Source: Archaeoglobi archaeon (GTDB lineage Archaea; Halobacteriota; Archaeoglobi; Archaeoglobales; Archaeoglobaceae). From it: a stretch of DNA of 8,152 nt. The first letter of the stretch is position 1; each line of letters opens with the position of its first letter. The position numbers and the translations under genes are program-made. Shown here piece by piece: positions 1 to 5,488 of this stretch. Where the stretch lies: assembly GCA_029259455.1 (NCBI GenBank), contig JAPDIT010000019.1, forward strand, positions 1 to 8,152. The letters are read 5' to 3'. The notes beneath the pieces were generated by a model. It was not told where the DNA came from, made no database searches, and was given only the letters and a program-made list of their open reading frames with translations.

Positions 1-76
1 AGTATTCATCCACGATTGGTTTGATTAGTTCCTTTATCGCATTTATCTCTTCAAGGTATTTATCCACCAAATCCAT
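1..76 (-). CDS. 5' end of a minus-strand gene, product unknown (partial)
   Basis: An ATG at 76 (reading leftwards) opens a frame that stays open for 25 codons to the window edge. The visible residues begin MDLVDKYLEEINAIKELI and are rich in Leu, Ile, Glu and Lys, suggesting an N-terminal amphipathic helix. No family can be named from so little. There is no convincing ribosome binding site before the ATG, but a TATA-like box lies about 27 bases upstream, so a leaderless transcript is likely. It is transcribed in the same direction as the DsrE-type set but is separated from it by about 150 bases, oligo-T tracts and its own promoter, so I treat it as a separate unit. Confidence 0.55.
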   Translation of the reverse strand, partial: MDLVDKYLEEINAIKELIKPIVDEY

Positions 77-94
77 AATTCAGCCGGATTATTG

Positions 95-109
95 TTAATT
101 TATATTACT
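95..109 (-). promoter_or_regulatory. TATA-like promoter for the left-edge gene
   Basis: On the minus strand this reads AAGTAATATAAATTA, with a TATA-like core near 103 preceded by an A-rich stretch compatible with a BRE. The core centre is about 27 bases from the ATG at 76, the usual archaeal TATA-to-start-of-transcription distance, so transcription probably begins at or next to the start codon. Confidence 0.45.
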
Positions 110-202
110 TTTGGTGGGAACTAAGGTATATTCTGAAAAAATTTGAAAGCTATAGAAGAAGCTAATTAAGCGTGTATAATACATAAAGCTAAAACAGCTT
201 AC

Positions 203-219
203 AAAAAAGCAAGAAAAAA
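203..219 (-). terminator. oligo-T terminator after the DsrE-type gene set
   Basis: Read on the minus strand, two runs of six T (219-214 and 208-203) lie 12 to 28 bases past the TAA of the 56-residue gene. Archaeal RNA polymerase terminates at such oligo-T tracts without needing a hairpin. A short perfect inverted repeat (AAGCT, 5-base loop, AGCTT; 186-200) follows the T runs. Confidence 0.5.
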
Positions 220-230
220 CTCTGGAAAAC

Positions 231-401
231 TTACCACCAGCAGATAACCTTATCGCATTCAATTATCTTTTTTGCAAGCTCCTCGTAGTCAACACTTTCG
301 TAGAGCTTGAACTCGAACACTTCGTTCCCTTTTGCAAGCTCTTCAGCAAGCTTATTTGTCATTTCATCCGGCTCAGATCGGTATATGTAGACGAGCCTCA
401 A
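231..401 (-). CDS. 56-residue protein, possible minimal DsrH/TusB-like partner
   Basis: This small gene starts with TTG at 401 and ends with TAA at 231. The start is supported by a strong GAGGTGA ribosome binding site (413-407) five bases upstream. The protein begins MRLVYIYRSEPDE and ends CDKVICWW. The pattern suggests strand (2-8), helix (12-24), strand (27-34), helix (38-49) and strand (51-56). It has two cysteines, C49 and C54, and closes with two tryptophans; TusB/DsrH proteins also end in a tryptophan, but they are about 95-100 residues, so this would be much shorter. It is the last gene after two DsrE-like genes, where dsrH sits in a dsrE-dsrF-dsrH order, and begins 15 bases past the previous stop. 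That it is a real gene is fairly sure; the DsrH link rests on position, fold pattern and ending only. Confidence 0.65.
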   Translation of the reverse strand: MRLVYIYRSEPDEMTNKLAEELAKGNEVFEFKLYESVDYEELAKKIIECDKVICWW

Positions 402-406
402 TTTTA

Positions 407-413
407 TCACCTC
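407..413 (-). promoter_or_regulatory. ribosome binding site fixing a TTG start
   Basis: GAGGTGA on the minus strand, five bases before the TTG at 401. It is the main argument that the 56-residue frame is translated and begins at this non-ATG codon. The next in-frame ATG is residue 14, which would remove the first predicted strand. Confidence 0.6.
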
Positions 414-416
414 AGT

Positions 417-740
417 TCAGTATGGTATTATTACACTATACTCTTTTAGCTTCTCTGTGATCTCCTCTAAGCTTAAAATCTTGAATCCGTATTCCTCGTT
501 TTCCTTCACGTTTGAATAAAGGCTCCCACCCATCTCTGTCAGGAATTCCAAGTTATCTTTGAATTCTTCATCACAACCTTCGCATATCTTCTTCATGTAA
601 TCGAAGTCAAGCTTGTGGTTCAGGATGTATAGATCTACTTTGTGGTCTTCAAGCACAGCTCCAAGTGCAACTCTTAGAGCTTCGAATTGAGATTCTTTGT
701 CCTTCGCTACAACCGCAATAAACTCCTCTTCCCCCTTCAT
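417..740 (-). CDS. DsrE/DsrF-like small protein
   Basis: A 107-residue protein with ATG at 740, which follows directly on the TAG of the previous gene (743-741) with no gap, so the two are probably translated together; GGTG at 750-747 is a weak ribosome binding site. The N-terminal half (strand at 7-12, helix at 17-30, strand ALRVALGAVLEDHKVDLYIL region at 21-40) fits the DsrE/DsrF-like fold, in which subunits relay sulfur as persulfides within a hetero-oligomer. Two cysteines, C53 and C56, form a CEGC pair in a loop and could carry sulfur or bind a metal. The ending SVIIPY resembles the short beta-strand ends of its two neighbours. Exact DsrF/TusC orthology is not established; it could be a general peroxiredoxin-like DsrE-family protein. 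Confidence 0.65.
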   Translation of the reverse strand: MKGEEEFIAVVAKDKESQFEALRVALGAVLEDHKVDLYILNHKLDFDYMKKICEGCDEEFKDNLEFLTEMGGSLYSNVKENEEYGFKILSLEEITEKLKEYSVIIPY

Positions 741-1088
741 CTAAAACACCACATATTTATCCGCATCTTTTAAAAATTCAGCATTTTTAGCCTGGGTAAC
801 CCAATTCTTATACGGAACACCTTCAACTGGAGATTTACTCTCCTTTAGCTTTTCCATGTTCTCCTTGACGTATCTACCGTAACTCGCTTCACAAACATAG
901 ACATTTTCTGCGCCAACAGCATCTAAAAGCTCTTTAAATCTCTGATGCTTCACGTTCTTCACACCATCGCCAGACATAAAGACTTTCACTTCACTCCCTA
1001 TTTTCTTTAGTGCTTTCACGAGTTCAACGGCGTGGTCGAAGTATCTGTCGGTAAATATAGATATAGCTACAAATTCTGGCATGTCCAT
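741..1088 (-). CDS. dsrE: DsrE-family sulfur relay protein
   Basis: A 115-residue protein of the DsrE/TusD type, the length usual for the family. Recognisable parts are an N-terminal strand (residues 6-12), a long helix (17-30), the strand and glycine loop VKVFMSGDGV (34-43), and VYVCEASYGRY (63-73), where C66 sits at the position of the sulfur-accepting cysteine of DsrE-like proteins. It would accept persulfide sulfur and exchange it with a TusA-type carrier, and a tusA gene lies divergently 500 bases away. It heads a three-gene minus-strand set. No ribosome binding site precedes the ATG at 1088; a TATA-like box at about 1109 implies a leaderless mRNA, and the in-frame ATG at 1082 (residue 3) is an almost equal alternative. 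Family assignment is good; the precise partner is inferred. Confidence 0.75.
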   Translation of the reverse strand: MDMPEFVAISIFTDRYFDHAVELVKALKKIGSEVKVFMSGDGVKNVKHQRFKELLDAVGAENVYVCEASYGRYVKENMEKLKESKSPVEGVPYKNWVTQAKNAEFLKDADKYVVF

Positions 1089-1105
1089 ATTTCAGTTTGG
1101 CGAGC

Positions 1106-1118
1106 ATATTAACTTTTC
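1106..1118 (-). promoter_or_regulatory. TATA-like promoter of the DsrE-type set
   Basis: The minus strand reads GAAAAGTTAATAT here: an A-rich BRE-like element followed by TTAATAT (1112-1106). Its centre is 21 bases from the ATG at 1088 and 27 from the in-frame ATG at 1082, consistent with a leaderless transcript starting at one of these two codons. Confidence 0.4.
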
Positions 1119-1162
1119 TTTAGGGCTTCCCCAATCACAACTCTGACAACTCTTGAATAGAA

Positions 1163-1297
1163 TCATCTCTTTTTAACTGGCTCGAAGGTAGCGGTGCAAT
1201 CCGCTTTCTCCAGTTTGACGTTGAACCCCTTTTCACCACACTGATCAGAAAGCACGAATAGTAGAAAGGGATGAGAATGGATACAAATGCAGAGCGC
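1163..1297 (-). pseudogene. possible C-terminal remnant of a minus-strand gene
   Basis: A minus-strand frame is open from 1297 to a TGA at 1165-1163 (44 residues). Its last 25 residues, which start CGEKGFNVKLEKADC and end FEPVKKR (from 1240), read like a genuine soluble-protein C-terminus with alternating charged and hydrophobic residues and two cysteines. The preceding part is low-quality, and a TGA at 1300-1298 closes the frame with no plausible start, so if real this is a truncated or frameshifted remnant. It runs in the same direction as the DsrE-type genes and ends 75 bases before their start. The family is not recognised. Confidence 0.3.
1175..1215. repeat. interrupted inverted repeat (stem-loop capable)
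   Basis: AACTGG (1175-1180) pairs with CCAGTT (1210-1215), GAA (1184-1186) with TTC (1206-1208), and AGCGG (1190-1194) with CCGCT (1201-1205), giving 14 base pairs with two internal loops and a TGCAAT end loop. It lies inside the probable gene remnant, so it may be fortuitous or a trace of a mobile element. Confidence 0.3.
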
Positions 1298-1518
1298 TCA
1301 CCTGTTGAGAGCAGACCTTATAGCAGAATCCTACTTGCAAGAACAGGTTACTACGACTATCTGTCTTTCTCTTTATTTGAGATAGAAGTTCCACAGCAAG
1401 GAAAATGTTGTCTGCATCTACTTCATGCTGGAGAGAAAGGAGGTGTACAACCGAAGTAAGCTTTATCCAGCCTAACCAATCACCGCTGTAAGGTTCCAAC
1501 ATAGGTAGGATGTCCAAA

Positions 1519-1537
1519 TTACGTAAATTTAATAAAC
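1519..1537 (+). promoter_or_regulatory. TATA/BRE-like promoter of the TusA-Qmo operon
   Basis: GTAAA (1523-1527), a BRE-like element, is followed directly by TTTAATAAA (1528-1536). Transcription would start near 1557-1560, leaving a leader of about 30 bases that includes the ribosome binding site at 1576-1584. The palindrome TTACGTAA (1519-1526) overlaps the BRE and would suit a regulator that blocks TFB/TBP binding. Confidence 0.45.
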
Positions 1538-1555
1538 AAAGCAAAGTTAATAAAC
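1529..1555 (+). repeat. 9-base direct repeat TTAATAAAC in the operon promoter
   Basis: TTAATAAAC occurs at 1529-1537 and again at 1547-1555, an 18-base offset of slightly under two helical turns. The first copy forms the TATA-like box; the second falls near the expected transcription start. It could be an operator, a second TATA element, or chance in AT-rich DNA. Confidence 0.35.
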
Positions 1556-1575
1556 GATGGCTAACTTAGCGTTCT

Positions 1576-1584
1576 AGGAGGTGA
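1576..1584 (+). promoter_or_regulatory. ribosome binding site of tusA (GTG start)
   Basis: AGGAGGTGA, four bases before the GTG at 1589. The same nine bases with the same four-base gap precede the TTG start of the QmoB-like gene, so the two translation signals support each other. Confidence 0.7.
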
Positions 1585-1588
1585 AATC

Positions 1589-1864
1589 GTGGCGAAACAG
1601 TTAACGAAAGAAGATGTTGAAAAGATTAAACCCGATGTTGTTGTGGATGCAAGAGGACAGTCATGCCCCGGACCTATGCTCGAAGCAAAAAAGGCTTTGG
1701 GAACAAAGGTTAAGCCCGGACAAATCCTTGAGCTTTTATCAAGTGATCACGGAACTAGAAATGACTTGGAGACGATGTGTGAGAGGTCTAAGGGCAAGTG
1801 GGAGTACATTGGATACTACGATACTGGCGGTTACGACAGACATTTCGTGAAGAGGCATAAGTGA
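1589..1864 (+). CDS. tusA: TusA-family sulfur carrier protein
   Basis: A 91-residue protein of normal TusA length with GTG start and a near-perfect ribosome binding site. The family signature is clear: DARGQSCPGP at 20-29, where C26 of the CPxP motif is the cysteine that carries persulfide sulfur, followed by the helix MLEAKKAL (30-37). The rest shows the two-strand, two-helix layout of the family, with LELLSSDHGTRND at 47-59 at the place of the usual acidic turn. A second cysteine, C64, lies in the second helix. It acts in the cytoplasm as a sulfur shuttle between DsrE-type proteins and redox enzymes. As first gene of an operon with HdrA-type flavoproteins, its likely role is to present sulfur to that complex or receive it. 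Family assignment is firm; the partner is inferred from context. Confidence 0.9.
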   Translation: MAKQLTKEDVEKIKPDVVVDARGQSCPGPMLEAKKALGTKVKPGQILELLSSDHGTRNDLETMCERSKGKWEYIGYYDTGGYDRHFVKRHK

Positions 1865-1868
1865 AATC

Positions 1869-1877
1869 GGGAGATGA
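1869..1877 (+). promoter_or_regulatory. ribosome binding site fixing an ATG start at 1885
   Basis: GGGAGATGA lies seven bases before ATG 1885. It favours this start over an in-frame GTG at 1861 that overlaps the tusA stop and has no comparable signal. Confidence 0.5.
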
Positions 1878-1884
1878 AATCATC

Positions 1885-2268
1885 ATGACTCATAAAATTT
1901 TAATTTTTGCAGCAGACATGGCCTACAGAGCTTTGGATCAGGCGGGATTACTCCATGCGCATTATTCACCAAATACAGTTATATTCAGAATCCCATGTGC
2001 AACGTTAATACGACCTGATTTAATTGTATATGCTCTGAAAAATGGATTCGATGCTGTCTTTGTTGCAAGTAGCGGTCCAGACTGTCCTTTCTTAGGCGAA
2101 AAATGTGTAAGTATCGTTTCTAAAAGAATCGAAAAAGCTTATGAGCTTTTGGACAAGGAGGGGATTGAGAGAGAGAGATTGGTTGTTAGTGGTGTATGCT
2201 CAACCTGTGTTGAGACACTCGTTAATACTTTAGAGAGAATCGAAAACTTCCTGCAAAGTAGAGGGTGA
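1885..2268 (+). CDS. stand-alone MvhD/FlpD-like electron-transfer protein
   Basis: A 127-residue protein resembling the MvhD/FlpD (hydrogenase delta subunit) family, which carries a [2Fe-2S] cluster and passes electrons into HdrA. Family landmarks are YSPNTVIFRIPCATLIRPD (27-45), the helix-turn LIVYALKNGFDAVFV (46-60), GPDCPF (64-69) and the closing helix from about 75. The usual N-terminal Cys-x-x-Cys appears lost (FAADMAY, 8-14, with alanines at both places), and the first cysteine of the GC-x-PGDC-like loop is serine. Remaining cysteines are C38, C67, C74 and a CSTC pair (C105, C108) that the family does not normally have there. In Qmo complexes this module is usually the C-terminal end of QmoB; here QmoB lacks it. 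It starts 20 bases after tusA and ends six bases before the next gene. I first considered DsrE, but the central motif fits MvhD better. Confidence 0.7.
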   Translation: MTHKILIFAADMAYRALDQAGLLHAHYSPNTVIFRIPCATLIRPDLIVYALKNGFDAVFVASSGPDCPFLGEKCVSIVSKRIEKAYELLDKEGIERERLVVSGVCSTCVETLVNTLERIENFLQSRG

Positions 2269-2274
2269 TTCGCT

Positions 2275-3594
2275 ATGGATATAAAACCAGAATATGATGT
2301 TTTGATTATTGGGGGCGGTTATGCAGGAATGGAGGCATCGCTGACCATAGCTGATGCTGGTTTTGAAGTTTTACTTGTTGAAAAAGAGCCAAGCATTGGT
2401 GGACATCTGATCCAGATAAGTAAGGTTTTCCCAACTACCGATTGTGCTGGTTGCATCACAACACCTAAGATGGCTGCTGTTCCAAAGCATCCAAAAATAA
2501 AACTTCTAACATATACTGAAGTAAAAAATGTTGAAAAAATCGGTAAAAAGTTCAGAGTTAAACTCGTAAAAAAGCCGAGATATGTAATCGAAGAAGAATG
2601 CATTGGATGTGGTAGATGCGAAGAGGTTTGCCCTGTTTTAGTCCCAAAGGAATTTGAATACGGGTTAATTGGCAGGAAAGCTGCATACATTCCGTTTGAA
2701 ATGGCATCTCCGAAAAAAGCCCTTATAGATTTGGACAACTGTATAATGTGTGGCAGATGCGAGAGAGCTTGCCCCAAGGATGCAATAAACTTCTTGGATG
2801 AGCCAAAAGAAATAGATGTCACAGTGGGAGCTATAGTTGTAGCAACAGGATACAACCTCTTCTCACCTGAACTCAAAAAAGAATATGGTTACACAGGCAA
2901 TTTAACAAGAATACATGATAATGAAAATCCAAATATAATTCACGCTTTTCAGTTTGAGAGACTTCTTGCACCGTCGTGCCCGTATCATACCGTGTGTTTG
3001 CGGCCTGGAGATGGTAAGATTCCAGAAAGAATTGCGTTTGTGTTGTGCACTGGCTCAAGGGACAAGTCTCTCGGAAATCCGATCTGTTCAAGAGTTTGCT
3101 GTATGTATTCAATAAAACAGGCTTTACTTTACACTTCTGCAATCCCATACGGAGAAGCTACAATTTACTATATGGACATAAGAGCCTTTGGGAAGGGATT
3201 TGAAGAGTTCTACAACATGGTCAAAGAGCTTGGAGTTAGATTCGTTAAGGGCAAAGTCGCAAAAATTGAAACGAACGAGAACGGTAATCCTGTTGTAGTT
3301 GCCGAGAACTTTGAAACGGGAGAGATTGAAAGAGAAGAATACGATATGGTGATACTATCAGTTGGATTACTTCCGAATGGAAGTAAGGAGATTGCGAAGA
3401 TATTAGGAGTTGAAACTGATCCATACGGATGGATAGCCCAGCCAGATGTGAATGGAAATCCTGCTAAAACTAGTGTAGAAGGTATATTTGTTGCTGGAAC
3501 AGCTACAGGTCCGATGGATCTACCAGATTCAATTGCACTAGCAGATGCCGCAGTATCACAGTGTATAGCTTACCTGAAGGAGGTGAAAGATTGA
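2275..3594 (+). CDS. qmoA: QmoA-like HdrA-type flavoprotein
   Basis: A 439-residue HdrA-related protein without the N-terminal HdrA domain, as in QmoA. It opens with the FAD-binding GGGYAG (13-18) and the acidic end of the second strand, E36. TDCAGCITTPKM (55-66) is the typical HdrA cysteine motif near the flavin. A ferredoxin insert holds two intact [4Fe-4S] motifs: C109/C112/C115/C119 and C156/C159/C162/C166. The second dinucleotide-fold signature ATG is at 190-192. LCTGSRD (257-263) with C271, C275 and C276 is the second conserved HdrA cysteine cluster. It lacks the C-terminal ferredoxin pair of full HdrA. It should act in the cytoplasm, paired with the next gene's product, moving electrons between flavin and iron-sulfur clusters. 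ATG follows a GAGGGTGA site overlapping the previous stop; the frame ends in a TTGA overlap with the next gene. An HdrA paralogue not serving APS reductase remains possible. Confidence 0.85.
   Translation: MDIKPEYDVLIIGGGYAGMEASLTIADAGFEVLLVEKEPSIGGHLIQISKVFPTTDCAGCITTPKMAAVPKHPKIKLLTYTEVKNVEKIGKKFRVKLVKKPRYVIEEECIGCGRCEEVCPVLVPKEFEYGLIGRKAAYIPFEMASPKKALIDLDNCIMCGRCERACPKDAINFLDEPKEIDVTVGAIVVATGYNLFSPELKKEYGYTGNLTRIHDNENPNIIHAFQFERLLAPSCPYHTVCLRPGDGKIPERIAFVLCTGSRDKSLGNPICSRVCCMYSIKQALLYTSAIPYGEATIYYMDIRAFGKGFEEFYNMVKELGVRFVKGKVAKIETNENGNPVVVAENFETGEIEREEYDMVILSVGLLPNGSKEIAKILGVETDPYGWIAQPDVNGNPAKTSVEGIFVAGTATGPMDLPDSIALADAAVSQCIAYLKEVKD
3578..3586 (+). promoter_or_regulatory. ribosome binding site fixing a TTG start for the QmoB-like gene
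   Basis: AGGAGGTGA with a four-base gap to TTG 3591, identical in sequence and spacing to the tusA site. The TTG overlaps the qmoA TGA (3592-3594) by two bases. A GTG at 3561 would add ten residues but lacks such a site, and the HdrA N-terminus begins naturally at RVGVYVCHCGGN. Confidence 0.7.
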
Positions 3595-5486
3595 GAGAGA
3601 GGGTCGGAGTGTATGTTTGTCATTGCGGTGGTAATATATCTGACTATGTAGACGTAAAGAAGGTAGTAGAAGCCGTCAAAGATCTACCAAACGTTGCTGT
3701 TGCAAGAGACTTTATTTTTATGTGTTCAGATGCTGGACAGGATCTTATAAAAGAGGATATAAAAAATTTAAATCTTGATGGAGTCGTGGTTGCGTCTTGT
3801 TCCCCACATTTGCATGAAAAAACCTTCAGGGACGCTGCAGCTTTAGCCGGTTTAAATCCCTATTTAGTCGAACATGTTTGCATAAGAGAGCACTGTTCAT
3901 GGGTTCATTCTGATGACCCAGAAGCCGCTACACAAAAAGCTATCTGGATTGTCAAGAGTGCAATAGCAAAGGTTAGTTTAGCAGATGAGCTTCAGCCAAT
4001 AAGACTTGAGATGAAACCAGAAGCCATAGTGGTTGGCGGTGGAATAGCTGGAATGAGATGCGCCATTGATCTGGCAAAAGCCGGGATAAAAGTACATTTA
4101 ATCGAAAAGAAACCATTCTTGGGTGGAAGGGCTGCACAGATATTTAAGTTATACCCAAGTGGAAAGACTGGATCTGATCTCGTTAAGGAACTGGTAGATG
4201 AGCTAAAGAGGTATCCGAATATTCACGTTTATACAAATGCTGAAATAGTAGAAGCCAGTGGAGCACTCGGAGATTTCAAGGTTAAGATAGTCGTAAAACC
4301 CAGATACGTTAAGGAAGGAGTTAGCAAAGAGGAGATTAGGAGAGCAGTAGAGTGCTGCCCCGTTGAAGTCCTGGATGAATTTAACTACGGTTTAACAAAT
4401 AGAAAAGCCATATACGTAAGGGAATCAAGCTATCCAGAGGAGGCAGTTATAGACATGGATCACTGCATAAAGTGCAATGAATGTGGAATAGCAGATTTCG
4501 AACAAAAAGAGGAAACTTATGAACTCAGAGGAAGTATGATAATACTTGCAACTGGGGCAAAACCCTACGAACCAAAAGAAGGTGAGTTTAGTTACGGCAT
4601 CTATGACCACGTTATAACGCTTCCAGTATTTGACAGATTACTTGCAGTCTGCGATGGTAAACTTGAGTACGAGGGTAAAGAGATCAAAGACATTGCATTC
4701 ATTTACTGTGTCGGTAGTAGAACAGAGGAACACGAGTATTGCTCAAGGTATTGTTGTGTAGCTACACTTAATGCCGCATTAGGAGCGTTAGAGAAGTTTG
4801 GAAAATTAAGAGTCTATCACATATACAGGGATATAAGAGCTTACGGAAAATACGAAACGTACTACGAGAAGGTTGGAGAGGAAGGGATGCTATTTATAAA
4901 GTATGATCCAGAGGATCCGCCAGTAGTTGAACGGAAAGGGGACAAATTAATAGTCAAAGTTAGGGACCTACTCACTGGAGGAGAAGAATTAGAGGTCCCT
5001 GTTGATTTAGTAGTACTGTCAGTGGGAATGGTGGTAGAAGAAGCTGAAATCTTTAACATGCTAAGAGTGCCGTTTAGCAGAGATGGGTTTCTACAGGAAG
5101 TCCATCCAAAATTAAAACCAGTTGAAACTGCAATTGGTGGAGTTTTAATAGCTGGAACCTGCCAATTCCCGAAGGATACGGTTGAAACCACGGCTTCGGC
5201 TTCAGCAGCAGTTGGAAGAGCTGAAACATACCTCGTCAAGGGTTATGCAGAACTCGAACCATTCATAGCAGAGGTAGATCCAGAAAAATGTGACGGATGC
5301 AGTGTATGCGTTGAGGAATGCCCAGCAGGAGCTATAAGAATCGAGAACGGAAAGGCAGTTATCAATGAGGCTCTGTGTAAGGGTTGTGGAGCCTGTGGAG
5401 CTCTCTGCCCGACAGAAGCGATAAATCTCAAAGGATATAAATACGAGCAGTTCAGGGCTATGATAGATATATTAAAGGAGGCATAA
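3591..5486 (+). CDS. qmoB: QmoB-like HdrA-type flavoprotein lacking the MvhD tail
   Basis: A 631-residue protein (from TTG 3591) with the HdrA domain order. The N-terminal domain (1-106) has VCHCGGN at 9-15, MCSDAGQ at 44-50, ASCSPHLHE at 68-76 and C97/C102 before SWVH. The FAD domain has GGGIAG at 149-154, ATG at 320-322 and the YCVGSR...CSRYCC cluster in the second half. The C-terminus has two intact [4Fe-4S] motifs: C567/C570/C573/C577 and C596/C599/C602/C606. By contrast the internal ferredoxin insert is degenerate: the first motif keeps only C255-C256-P, the second only C292/C295/C298, and the DCxxC flavin motif is replaced by YPSGKTGSD (188-196). It stops at the point where QmoB-type proteins continue into an MvhD domain, which is encoded separately upstream. 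It should pair with QmoA in the cytoplasm and pass electrons to QmoC. Three bases separate it from the next gene. Confidence 0.85.
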   Translation: MRERVGVYVCHCGGNISDYVDVKKVVEAVKDLPNVAVARDFIFMCSDAGQDLIKEDIKNLNLDGVVVASCSPHLHEKTFRDAAALAGLNPYLVEHVCIREHCSWVHSDDPEAATQKAIWIVKSAIAKVSLADELQPIRLEMKPEAIVVGGGIAGMRCAIDLAKAGIKVHLIEKKPFLGGRAAQIFKLYPSGKTGSDLVKELVDELKRYPNIHVYTNAEIVEASGALGDFKVKIVVKPRYVKEGVSKEEIRRAVECCPVEVLDEFNYGLTNRKAIYVRESSYPEEAVIDMDHCIKCNECGIADFEQKEETYELRGSMIILATGAKPYEPKEGEFSYGIYDHVITLPVFDRLLAVCDGKLEYEGKEIKDIAFIYCVGSRTEEHEYCSRYCCVATLNAALGALEKFGKLRVYHIYRDIRAYGKYETYYEKVGEEGMLFIKYDPEDPPVVERKGDKLIVKVRDLLTGGEELEVPVDLVVLSVGMVVEEAEIFNMLRVPFSRDGFLQEVHPKLKPVETAIGGVLIAGTCQFPKDTVETTASASAAVGRAETYLVKGYAELEPFIAEVDPEKCDGCSVCVEECPAGAIRIENGKAVINEALCKGCGACGALCPTEAINLKGYKYEQFRAMIDILKEA

Positions 5487-5488
5487 TT

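Larger units (their letters stand above)
1119..1518. other. gene-free divergent interval with coding-like debris
   Basis: About 400 bases between the promoters of the DsrE-type set and the TusA operon hold no gene I would defend. Several short frames look partly protein-like: a minus-strand C-terminal fragment (listed separately), a plus-strand frame of 62 codons from 1271, and a minus-strand frame up to about 1540 that would start inside the TusA promoter. None has a convincing start signal plus a recognisable product, and they overlap each other. An interrupted inverted repeat spans 1175-1215 and 8-base palindromes occur at 1241-1248 and 1292-1299. The mix suggests remnants of a lost gene or mobile element. 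Confidence 0.4.

Noticed and set aside
1271..1459. Plus-strand open frame of 62 codons starting ATGAGAATG
   Set aside because: GAAAGGG lies too close to the first ATG, the product is unrecognised, and it overlaps other coding-like frames; not enough to call a gene.
1245..1544. Minus-strand open frame of 99 codons
   Set aside because: It would start with TTG inside the probable promoter of the TusA operon with no ribosome binding site, and its product is not recognisable. Part may be remnant coding sequence, so it is mentioned only under the gene-free interval.
1885..2268. Reading the second operon gene as a DsrE protein
   Set aside because: Position after tusA suggested this, but YSPNTVIFRIPC, the NGFDAVFV segment and GPDC match the MvhD/FlpD pattern instead.
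2319..2876. Long minus-strand open frame inside the QmoA-like gene
   Set aside because: It is antisense to a gene with clear FAD and [4Fe-4S] motifs; its Ser/Pro-rich composition is typical of a shadow frame. The same holds for antisense frames at 2873-3148, 4425-4610, 4862-5239 and 5243-5431, and for the plus-strand frames opposite the radical SAM gene.
3561..3590. GTG 3561 as start of the QmoB-like gene
   Set aside because: It would overlap qmoA by 34 bases without a ribosome binding site, whereas TTG 3591 has AGGAGGTGA at the same spacing as tusA.
3591..3602. TTGAGAGAGAG runs at about 2165, 3591 and 5537 as a repeated regulatory element
   Set aside because: All fall in reading frames as Arg/Glu codons (AGA, GAG), a normal composition here; no common spacing or position.
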